From: Nectonema munidae
Lineage: Eukaryota > Nematomorpha > Nectonematoida > Nectonematidae
NCBI GenBank assembly: GCA_030549495.1
Contig: JAUIRK010000142.1
Coordinates: 632,001 to 696,000 of the forward strand
Reading direction: 5' to 3'
Length of the DNA stretch: 64,000 bases
Shown piece after piece: positions 54,873 through 64,000 of this stretch (position 1 is its first letter; each line of letters opens with the position of its first letter). A program made the translations under genes and the position numbers. The notes under the pieces were generated by a model. That model saw nothing but the letters and a program-made list of their open reading frames with translations. It made no database searches and was not told the origin of the DNA.

Positions 54873-57800
54873 TTAGCGTCCACTGATGCATGTAGAAAAA
54901 AATGTTTTGATTGCAATGGGATCAACACAGTCTTCAAGTTTTCGAAAAGTTTTAGGATAAAGAAGAGTTGGAATGTACTTGAGAGAAAGATTTTGATCTT
55001 TGCGAAAAGAATTATCAAGATTTTTCCACAATTCTTTGCTTCCAACTGATACATACACCAAAACTATTTCAGAATTGACGTCTAAATCAAAAAAGGTTCA
55101 TAATTAGCATCAAACTTATCAACTCTTGACATTAAGGGTAAAATAAAGACCCTAATCTATATTAGTTTTCAAATTTGAGCTAACTACCACCTGACTTAGT
55201 CAAGCCTACTGAGAATAATACTTAGATTTGATAGACCCTATGAATCAAATCTGTCTAACTAGGAGCAGTTTTTTTAACTGTAAATCTGTATTATAGTGCA
55301 GAAAAAATGAAACTGGGTTAAAATAAGTTAATTGATGTTGAAGGAGTGGAATTAATCTTTGTAAGTAGACAGAGTATTCTCAGCCTCCTTCTAATAAAAC
55401 AACAGTTCAAGAATTTCTAAAGCTTTGCAGCGATTTAATTAATTGTCTTAGGTTTCGAGTATTTAGTGGCATAGTTGAAGTCGGAATGAAAATAAAGCGT
55501 AGGGTAAATCCAAAGCTTAATATTAGTAAGTTAAATTGAAGTTTTTAGGTAAAAGCTCGCCATCCCACCATAACTGCACTAACTTCATCAAGTCAAATTA
55601 CCTTGTTTGTAAATCGTTTTGCGCAAAATACTGCATCCATATTGGCTCAGTTGCAACAATAAATAAGTTAGTCTTTGAATTGAGTACTATTTTCATTCCT
55701 TTATTGCTTTTAAGGCTTAATTTTATAGATGCATGCATTCTTCTTAATGGCTGCAAAAATGAAAGACGACTCAAACTTGAAAATTGATTTTTGGGGAAGA
55801 GGAACATAAGTGTGTTTTCTGTTCTGGAGTGTTAACCTCCATTTTTCTAAAGCCCGTCAAGTGAAGCTGAAAGTGAAGCAATCGAGTTCAGTAAACAAAA
55901 TTATTGACTATTTAAACTTCAAGCTGAACGTTTGCATAAATCCGGGTTTGCTAACATAGGAGAATTTTTTGCAAAATATTAAGTATTGATTGGAAAGTTT
56001 CAAAAATGTCTGTTGTCAAAAAGTCCAACAGCATAGGAGAACAGTTGATATTTTCTTGCTGCAAAGGTATCATATTGAATCTACTAAGAAATTCTGAACT
56101 TGTAAAGTTGAAGCATATCTTCCTGTCAAACAATACCGTTAGAAGGCTAATGAGAGAGATGTCTGATGACATGTCAGAGATTGTTTTATTGATTCGGAAT
56201 TAGATTTGCAACTTTTTTGCACTTAAGCTTGATGAAACGATGTATGCTGGAAACTTAGCTCAGATTTGCGTTTACGCACACTATGTAGTTGACGACAATT
56301 TTTTGTTTTACAAAACGCTTAGAAGTAAAACCACTGCAAGAGAATTTGACATGAAAATCAGCACTCGTGGATTAAAAAATGTTCTCCATGAAGTCATTAA
56401 AACAACGTATTGAAGTAGATACCTTAAATTCTTATTCGTTTTCAGATTTATGCGAAGAAAATGATTTCGAAAAGCTCTTGCTGCACTCAAACGTGAGGTG
56501 GCTGCTTTCCAAGGTAAACGTTTCAAAGCGATACCATGGAAAGAAATCCAGCAATTTCTGTAGAATGTTTTGATGTCCATTTTCGTATATTCCTATTATT
56601 TTTAGTGAATATATTTGAATCTATGAATTCTCTTAACTTTGCGCTGCAAGGAAAAGCGATCACACTACTCCAATGTCATAAAAAATGAACAGTTTTTGTA
56701 ATGAAGCCGGAATTATGGTATTCTTAAGCAAGAAAAATGTTACTGGATTTTGTCCTGGAGGCAAAGGCATAGTTACAGATGGGAAAAGCCCTCCCCCCCC
56801 TAAAAATTTTTATCCCTCTCCTCCCTTCTGTAATAAAAAAAGAAGAAAAAAACCTTAGTTAATGAATAGTAAGGAGATTGTTTAAAACATGAGAAGTACA
56901 GAAGTATAGAAATGCAAGCAATGTTGTGATTTGAGCTGAGGAAATCAATTGAAAAAGCAAAAAGACTACATTAAATCAAACCCCTGCATCGCTTGTTCGG
57001 TGATGCTCACCTTATGAGAGTAATAACACATGTGCATATAACAATAATATTATAAGGTATAAAATATAGTCTAGAAGTTACAAAAAATAGAAGTTCACTT
57101 CTTTGCAATATACATTTGTCGAGTAGAGTATGTTATATGTTGCAGTCTTACTCTACCGTTAACAAAGCAAAAGCAAAAAGAAACGTCTAACATTAAGAAT
57201 AAGTTTACACATTGGAATATAAAACTTACCCGTACTCGAGGAAATTGACAAAATGATTCATAACAAAAATGTTTTGTAAAAAAGCAGAATAAACATTGAA
57301 TTTAACAACGAAAAGGTTGTAAAGAATATTTTTGGCAAGTTATGTGTATTTATTTAATTTCCCATGTGTTTTTACAATTACAATATAAAAATAAAGTATG
57401 ATCCTTGCAAATACATTTGGCACACTCAGAACACTTTCTTGTTCCCCTTTTTCTATGCTTACTATGTCGAAGAGCGTTACGGTGGATCTTGAACTTGCTT
57501 CACTAGTTTTGGTAAAATCGGAAAACGAAAGAAGATTTGGAGTAGATATGGGAGTAAATGAACCTTCGCTTCTAGTTTCCATAGACCCTTCAGTTAGAGC
57601 TAAGCTAAATGCCTTACAAAGCTATTCCTGCCTATTTTGCAACAATTAGCAGTTATTAGCAGCAATGTGAAGAAAATTTGTAAAAATCGATATTGGCCAT
57701 CACCTCGAAGCCTTACATATAACAGCTAAAATTTCAGAGCATTCTTTTTAAAACGTTAACCCGAGAATAATGCTATCAAATCAGCTTACAATTATTCTAG

Positions 57801-60800
57801 TTTTAAGTTTGATTTATAAAAAAATCTATATTTTTGGTATTTCTTATGCAAATACTCTTTAGAAGTATAAAATGAAATCACACCTTTTTTTATCAACAAT
57901 CATGACGTGCCTGTTGCTTTTCAAGTAAAGAAGTAAAGTGTTGAAAACATCAGAGTACGTAAATGAATAATATATTGATTTTGGCGTAATTTGTTTCCTT
58001 CAAATATAGTTTTGATTTACCATTCCTACTACCAGGTGGTAGTCTCTATCTATAACTTATGTAAAAACAAAGATAAAATCTGATTGAATGAAACTATGTT
58101 TCCTTAGTACAGTTCACGCCATAAAGTGCAAAAAAAAGCTGATAAAAGTAAACCTCTTATGCTCTGCATAAAAAATTAAAAACAGAAAATAACTCCAACT
58201 ACTGATTTCATTTGTTTTTGATTCTTGAAAAATATTGCATTGTGTTTGATTTGGTAAATTTATGGTAAAGTACTTATTTTTGATTCGAACATTTGGTTCT
58301 TTCCAGCTTTGAAGCATCTTTGTAGCAAGTGAAGTTCCCATTTTTCTTGATTATTTTTTGAAGTATGTGGAAATTATTTCAAGGAAATACGGGATATTGG
58401 AAAAAGTAAAAGACTCTCGAGAATGTTAGTTTAAAGTGCTAAGTGCGGTTTAATCTTTGAATAAACAAAATCGCCTGTGAAGAATGTAGATGGCGTTAAT
58501 TTTGTTGTTTCTTATTAGTTTTTGGTATTAAACTAGGTTATCCACTTCTTTTAAAATTATATAGTAGACAAAAAAATAACAAAATACATATTAGTTTTAA
58601 TATGGGTTAAGTAAATTTTATTTTGACTATATTAAGCTTGAAGATTTTGCTTCTCACAAAAAGACCTACCTAAAAGCACTACTTCCTCATACAATCTTTT
58701 TTTAAAGCTTTACGATTCATTCATTGATTTCCTTTTTAATTCGAGATACATATTTTAAACATGTATTTTTAAAAAGTAACTTTCAATTTTTATTCGCTAA
58801 ACGAAATTATCGTGTAAAAATAAAAAAATTGGCTTGTTATACTGTCGAAAAAAGAAATATTGACTTTGTTTATATAAAAGCATAAAAAGTTAAATGGGAC
58901 ACTTTAAAAATTTTGTTTCAATAAAGTATATTTCAACATGTAAACAGTAATGAAAAAATTTATTAAAGTTTATTTGATTAATTTTCCTGATTTACAAAAA
59001 CCAGATGAATTTATCAAAAACCGGTTTATAATCGCGATTGGTGATTTGATTGAGGCGGTGCAAGAAGATGTTTTTGTGAAATATTTCAGAGCGATTTTTG
59101 GATTGAAGTGGGAGAGTCCTATGCTTGCAAAGATGGCTCTGGAAGTTCTGATTCGACGTGACATTACATATGAGTGTGAGCAAGTATTTTTCAAGCTACT
59201 TGCGATTGAAACCAAATCCCGAAACAGATTAGAAGTGAGTAATGAAATGAGAGTTGCATTGGCCAAAACAGAGCCAACTTGGTTTAGACAAAGCAGACGC
59301 CATCCATCGCATTGAGATTTGGATTGTTCAGACAATTTTTGAATAAACAATGGTGTCAAGTTTTTAGTACAGTAGTTTATATGTTGATTTATTTTTTTGA
59401 ATGAGACTACGAGCTCATTAAAAAAGTATAGTAGACCGCTACGCCGAAATTTTTTAGAAAGTTTGTGAACAACTCTTCAGGCTCAACAAGGGAAGAAAAG
59501 CATCCATATATGATAAATCACTACTCATCAGATGTAATTAGGTCTTTATCCCTCCTTATCGCCATTTACGAGTTATTGAAACCGATGGTCACAGTCTACC
59601 TGTATAGTCTATTAGATATGCTATACTCTAACCAAGTGAAGGTTGTATACCATGACTAAAAATGATCGCTTTTGTAAATCTTTGGAGCTGAATTTTTGGT
59701 TGAACTGATTTATATTTGGTGTTCGAAGGTTAAAAATGTTTTGTCGTCTAAAGACCATATGGAAAAGGTTGTATTAGAGGACTCATTGGTAATACAGTCA
59801 GACCTCATTTATCCGTCAGTAGATTATTCGACAACCCCACCATCATAGGCGATATTGATTAGGAGCTAAATGATTTTTCAGCCTCTCATATCACAAATTG
59901 TGAACAATCTTTGTTCATATCAAATGAATCGATTACTCTGTACTGTAATGAATTATTGTTTAAAATTAAATTTTAAAATTTTTAGCAACGAAATGTTACC
60001 AAACAAGATTAGTAACACAGAAAAAAAATAATCTTCATATTCTACCTACACATATATTCAGTTAGTAAAGTAAACTACAGTTGACTACCTCTAACCCAGA
60101 AATCACTAAACCGAACTTTTGTTAATCCGGAACTTTAATTATTCAGGAAATCTTTAATTTAGCAAAATTGAGTGATTGATTCAATTAACAAATGGGCTTC
60201 TTGAAGGCTTAGAAGAAAAAGTTGCATAAATTAAGAAGTACTGAGTCTCAAGAAAAAGTAATTAGAAAAAGACCAAAGCACCCGAAACAATAAGTTTAAA
60301 AGGAATGTTCAAAAATGGGCTACACCAAGTAAAATTAGTAGATCATATTAATTTTTGTAGTACTTTTAGTAAACAAGCATATGACAATAAATTTTAGTTC
60401 GAGTCAAATCTATAGTGAGAGAAATTGAGTAAGCAAAAAGTGATTTTTTTTTTATTAAAATAAAAATAACTAATTCGGAAAAGCCGAATCCTAATAATTC
60501 CGAATTAGTGACAGTCGACTGTATTTAAAAATATATTTAGAACATGGGTCTATGAATTAACACGTATGTAGCCCTTAATTTAAATTTGGGTCTTTAAAAA
60601 TTTTGGAAGAAAATATGCTACAAACCTTAAATATATATAAATTAGCGATTCCATTCCATAAGTTAGGTATATGCTATAAATGACATACAATTGAAATTAT
60701 TTGTAATGTAACGAAAGTAGTTTTTTTAAAAAAAAAACGAAAACATTAAATAAAACTAAATAAACTTTTTTTCTACCACATTTAGCTTTTGGCAAAAGAA

Positions 60801-61134
60801 TTTTTATTTGATACTCTAAGTAATGTAGTTTAAGACCTTCACACTTTATATTTTATGTATATCAAAAATTGATTTCTTAAATGTACTTCAAAATAAGCAT
60901 TTGATAGGGTAAATTATAATTTAAATTAAATAAACCTTTTTGATATTCTTGAAGACTATTTAGCAAAATAGGCAAGCTTTTTTTAACATCAGGACACCAT
61001 ATGGAACTGAGATCATTCTTTAAAATCGTAGCCCCAAATAAGATAAATATGTTTAATTTAATACATGGATCAAGTGAATCAACGTATTTGCAATATTCAT
61101 CAAAGCCTTCAATATATTTGGAGCATAGCAACAT
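54873..61134 (-). CDS. TXNDC17: TXNDC17/TRP14-like thioredoxin-domain protein with altered redox motif
   Basis: Exons 60936-61134 and 54873-55063 on minus join in phase (G|TT) across a 5.87 kb GT-AG intron to give 129 aa; human TXNDC17 has 123. Exon 1 reads YIEGFDEYCKYVDSLD, then IFILFGATILKNDLSSIWCP and DV. Exon 2 reads VLVYVSVGSKELWKNLDNSF, then SLKYIPTLLYPKTFRKLEDC. The order matches TXNDC17: beta strand, WCPDC redox site, 'vGe.pyWKdpnN.fR', and the cis-Pro VPTLL loop (here IPTLL). TRP14 proteins are cytosolic disulfide reductases fed by thioredoxin reductase. Here the second active-site Cys is Val (WCPDV), so ordinary two-cysteine chemistry should fail unless another Cys helps. The ATG at 61134 fits the family N-terminus; a pyrimidine-rich AG just before it leaves an upstream exon possible. 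It could be a diverged paralogue or a decaying gene, though both exons are fully open. Confidence 0.85.
55536..56760 (+). mobile_element. hAT-A2, 5' part, in the TXNDC17 intron
   Basis: A second copy of the hAT-A1 element, sharing AATAAATAAGTTAGTCTTTG, GGGGAAGAGGAACATA and AAAGCCCGTCAAGTGAAGC. Readable pieces: SNNTVRRLMREMSDDMSEI (56115-56200) and LCEENDFEKLLLHSNVRWLL (56445-56510). Stops interrupt it. It continues at 58940 after about 2.2 kb of unrelated DNA. It is antisense to the host gene. Confidence 0.7.
56761..58939. other. DNA splitting the hAT-A2 copy
   Basis: Absent at the matching point in hAT-A1. The left edge (GGAGGCAAAGGCATAGTTAC, then CCTCCCCCCCCTAAAA) looks like the start of another DNA transposon. 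Open frames at 57340-57582 (minus, Ser/Thr-rich) and 58114-58341 (minus) are not recognised. Confidence 0.35.
58940..59890 (+). mobile_element. hAT-A2, 3' part, with open hATC domain
   Basis: A 121-codon open frame (58950-59315) covers the transposase C-terminus: KYFRAIFGLKWESPMLAKMA, then TYECEQVFFKLLAIETKSRN, RLEVSNEMRVALAKTEP and a final HPSH. This is the hATC dimerisation region of ZBED5/FAM200-like transposases. The shared tail (59460-59890) follows and ends in ACAGTCAGACCTCATTTATC, a pogo-like terminal motif also seen at 24549. Confidence 0.75.
60078..60521. mobile_element. pogo/mariner-type MITE, 444 bp
   Basis: Begins CAGTTGACTACCTCTAACCC and ends GAATTAGTGACAGTCGACTG, with TA on both sides (60076-60077, 60522-60523). 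Imperfect terminal inverted repeats with CAGT(T/C)GACT ends and a TA duplication are typical of pogo/Tigger elements. No coding sequence. It lies in the TXNDC17 intron. Confidence 0.75.
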
Positions 61135-61303
61135 TCTATTCAAAAAAAATATAATGATATTAATTATAGATCAATAGAAATAATTTAGATATAGAAAATA
61201 ATCGCCTTCGATATTTTGAGTTAAAATAAGTTAACATTACGGATTATCCATTTTCAATTATAAATACGAAATAAAATTGACCGGTAACCCATTTTAAAAC
61301 TAG

Positions 61304-61965
61304 ATGAAAAAAATTACTATACAAACAAAAATTATTATTCTTCGGTTTTTCTTTCAATCATGGTTTGAATTCTGTTCCGATAAAAATAGCTATAAACTAA
61401 GAGGGAATAACAAATGTGTTATTTCTTTCTACAGAAGTCCCAAATTTAAATGTTCGTTGAGGTTCCTAGCCATCAGTCACTGGAACATTAGAGCTAACTA
61501 CTTTGAAATGCTCTACTTAAATCAAAACATAACTGCTTATTCTTTCACATCCAAACTTACTTTTGAATCAATACCATAACTCATGTTATTGCTTTTGTAG
61601 AGAGAGACTTCTTGATCATTTCGAACAATCATGAAAAACACTTTTATATTCTTTATTCAACACAAGCCACATTTTCTGAAACTATGTTATTAATAGTTAT
61701 TTTCATTTTTTTTATTTTCTCTTTCATCATTATATCACATAATATTGAAACAAATTGTATATACATTTTTTATTTTCATTGTTTCAATGTATAATCTTAG
61801 ATGTTTTCTAACAACGGTCGAATGGCTTTTGGAAATCTCTTGCAATCAAGGGAATTAATGGAATTAGTTTTTTTCATATTATAATTAATTTCTTGCTATA
61901 AAGTTTTTTTCTTTTTGACTGTTTCATATAATTGCAATAAATCCTTCTTCTTCTTCTTCGTCTTA
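61304..61965 (+). mobile_element. LINE 3' end with (CTT)n tail, second copy
   Basis: The open frame 61304-61579 reads SYKLRGNNKCVISFYRSPKF, then KCSLRFLAISHWNIR, the 'n.Lr..n....P..rt...k.S....a...WN' end of LINE ORF2. The 3' UTR ends GTTTCATATAATTGCAATAA, then ATCC(TTC)n at about 61944-61965, like the 53117 copy. It lies 170 bp upstream of the TXNDC17 start, in the opposite direction. Confidence 0.7.
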
Positions 61966-62290
61966 CATGTAGAAGTGACTATTTTATTCCAACTTCGTAT
62001 ATTGCAAGACATTACCACAAGAAAATTTCTTTATAAAAATTATCATAAGTAAAAACTCTTTTTTAAGTTTATTAATTTTTTGCAATTTATTGATGATCTA
62101 ATCAAGCTATATTTTATTTCTTAACTAAATTTACAATTATAAAAATTTGAAAATTTATTTCAGATTTATTTAATTCAAATTAACACACCTTGAAAGATGC
62201 AGAGATGTTCAAAGCTGGCAAAACGCCTGAAGAGTGTGAAGAATAATAAATATCAAATTCACAATAAAATCTTGATATTTGGTATTAATA

Positions 62291-62394
62291 CAGTCGAACC
62301 CCATTAATTCACGCCCCAGTAACTCACGGGTTTCATTAAATCACGATTAATCCATGTCGTCCCTTAATTTTGAGTATGTTTGCTGCAATGACAC
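62291..62394 (+). mobile_element. pogo-like terminal sequence next to R2
   Basis: After TA it begins CAGTCGAACCCCATTAATTC, then CAGTAACTCACGGGTTTC and TAAATCACGATTAATCC, in the style of pogo/Tigger ends. It is absent from R1, so it may be a separate element or an end that R1 lost. Confidence 0.5.
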
Positions 62395-63650
62395 GCTAGG
62401 ATTCAGGAATTAAGAATAATACAGCCATGACATCTTGTCGTACACGCTCACCCTTTAATCACGCATTCAGAACAATATTGACCCTGACACATTGTATTTT
62501 ACCCTCTCAAATCAATACACATGTCATCACGAAGTGACAAAAACATTTCTTTATTGAGTCTTATTCTATGTAATATCTTTCATCTTTGTATAATTAACTT
62601 TTAATAATGTAACGCGTTTAACATTGCATTTAAACAATGCGAGTATTTAAAGTGTAAACAACATTCTAACACTAATAGAGTACAAAATTATATTCACAGC
62701 GACTTCCAATCTATCTTCATAATATTCTAAAGTCATACCGAATCACATCCTCAAGACCTAAAAAAAGCTAGGTATGGTATACCAAAAGTAGCCATACCAT
62801 ACCATATATATAGCCCTGCATTACAGCCTGCTCCTCATTATAGAATTTTGTCTGTTCAAATAAATTCAAAATATTTTTGCATTTGACTATGACGGAGCAA
62901 GAGAAAGCCAACGCGTCATTCTTGACTCGCACCGCTTCTATCTCTCAGCTAAGAACCATCCACAAATTATATAAGTCTCCCCGAATGAGGTATATCAAAT
63001 CTTACAACTAGCAAAATATGAACAGAAAATTGAACATTGTCTCCCTAGACATTGTAAATGGAATAGAAACCATAATAATATAGAGGTTGGAGATGAATCA
63101 TCGTATATACAGGTTGGAGATATATAAAAAATTACCATTTCTGTTTGCACTGGAATAACAAGATCTAGGACAATGGTCAGCGCAATGCACCATAATTTAT
63201 TTGTACAAATATACACATAATTATTTTTGGACTTCAGTCATCTAATAATGGCAGCTTTTCTTTGTCTTCTACCTATATTAGAATTTTTAAGGAGCGACTT
63301 GTTTCTACCAGTAAGGTTGCCCCTTATTTTATGTAAAATGTTTTACAAAATATCTTATTTATAATAAATTTAAAATAATTAAAAATTCTCATAATTAAAG
63401 TAAGATTTATGGAAATTTTATTTCTTAACGCCATCTATACAAATTTAATATTTTTCAGTTTTTTTATTTCTGTAATATTTTAATTTTGATAATAAAGTTT
63501 GAAATAAAATAAATTTTATAAATATCTAATAAATAATCAGAAAAATATTAATATAATTTAAAAAAAAACATTTTACCATGTATATTTTTTGATGTTTTAA
63601 ATTTTCTTTTTTTATAGAATTTATTTTCTCTCTATATCCGAAAAAAATAC
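62395..63650 (+). repeat. Inverted repeat arm R2
   Basis: The reverse complement of R1 (50602-52006) without the SINE. Contains TAGGTATGGTATACC, ATATATAGCCCTGCATTACA and GCCATCTATACAAATTTAAT. It has no coding capacity that I can see. Divergence between arms is a few percent in the middle and higher in the AT-rich outer part. Confidence 0.9.
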
Positions 63651-63653
63651 ACT

Positions 63654-64000
63654 GTTCTTCACCGTCTGTCACCACCAGATGTCATGCGTGCCAATCTTTG
63701 TCCTAGCATCTGCGTGTATTCGATTCTGCTGACGTTGCGCAACAGTTGTTTGAAGAGTGACGTGTTGTGTTAATGCAGACTGTCATAACTCCAAAGGACT
63801 GTGTATAAAGGTTAAACAAAAACCTGTTTTCTTCATCTGAAGAATTCAAAGGTTTTTACGGTCAAGCTACACTGTCTTTCAATTAATTGTGTGCCCCCCA
63901 CAATTATTGAAAAAATATATTTCTGTATGAAGTGTTAGGAAACTTCTTTATTCTGTAATGAATATTCTCATAACCTGTACGGTTGAACGTGTATAACAAC
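63654..64000 (+). mobile_element. Possible LTR of a retroelement, cut by window end
   Basis: Begins TGTTCTTCACCGTCTG after an abrupt change in composition and is richer in G/C than its surroundings. It has a TATAAA-type box near 63804 and ends near GTATAACAAC at the window edge. This fits the layout of a gypsy or BEL LTR, but no second LTR or primer-binding site can be seen. Confidence 0.3.

Noticed and set aside
55598-56580. Minus-strand frames of 69-90 codons
   Set aside because: Shadows of hAT-A2 coding remains on the plus strand.

Overview
This 64 kb window is AT-rich eukaryotic DNA, most likely from an arthropod. It has short exons with long transposon-filled introns, hAT, pogo, piggyBac and MULE relics, non-LTR retrotransposons with (CTT)n tails, tRNA-headed SINEs, and arthropod-like host proteins. 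A crustacean such as a copepod would fit, but that is a guess. Most of the sequence is transposon debris and featureless AT-rich DNA. Only three host genes could be assembled from exon homology, splice sites and phase.

Host genes. (1) A + strand two-exon gene at 1266-2556 encodes a 280-aa protein I do not recognise. (2) NOP56, a core protein of box C/D snoRNPs, lies on the minus strand across about 18.5 kb (40615 down to 22053). Nine exons join in perfect phase; only the small first exon carrying the ATG is missing. (3) A TXNDC17/TRP14-type thioredoxin-like gene lies on the minus strand (61134 down to 54873). It has two exons around a 5.9 kb intron, and its redox motif reads WCPDV instead of WCPDC.

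Layout. 0-5 kb: a piggyBac-type MITE beside a LINE endonuclease fragment, a hAT-associated repeat tail, the orphan gene, tandem repeats and an odd element with repeated GGGCGTTTTG blocks. 5-22 kb: AT-rich DNA with two hairpins, a 236-bp hAT MITE, a pogo/Tigger transposase relic, two tandem-repeat tracts, a LINE RT relic, a GC-richer CA-repeat island and a relic of an unnamed invertebrate repeat protein. 22-40.6 kb: NOP56. Its introns hold two hAT transposase relics, a MULE/FLYWCH relic, a SINE, a MITE and a 467-bp TG/CA microsatellite starting about 9 nt after a splice donor. 40.6-54.8 kb: a piggyBac relic, a direct repeat next to a SINE, an LTR-retrotransposon integrase fossil, a complete internally deleted hAT, one arm (R1) of a 1.3 kb inverted repeat pair carrying a cleanly inserted SINE, and a LINE beside a second-type MITE. 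54.8-61.1 kb: TXNDC17, whose intron holds a second copy of the hAT found in NOP56 and a 444-bp pogo MITE. 61.3-64 kb: a LINE 3' end, the second arm (R2), and a probable LTR cut by the window end.

The genes show no operon-like link. The common theme is that introns of two housekeeping genes have accumulated related hAT copies, all antisense to the host gene. The most unusual non-genic signal is a conserved core of three spaced GCAGACGA-type motifs shared by two MITE subfamilies with different terminal sequences.
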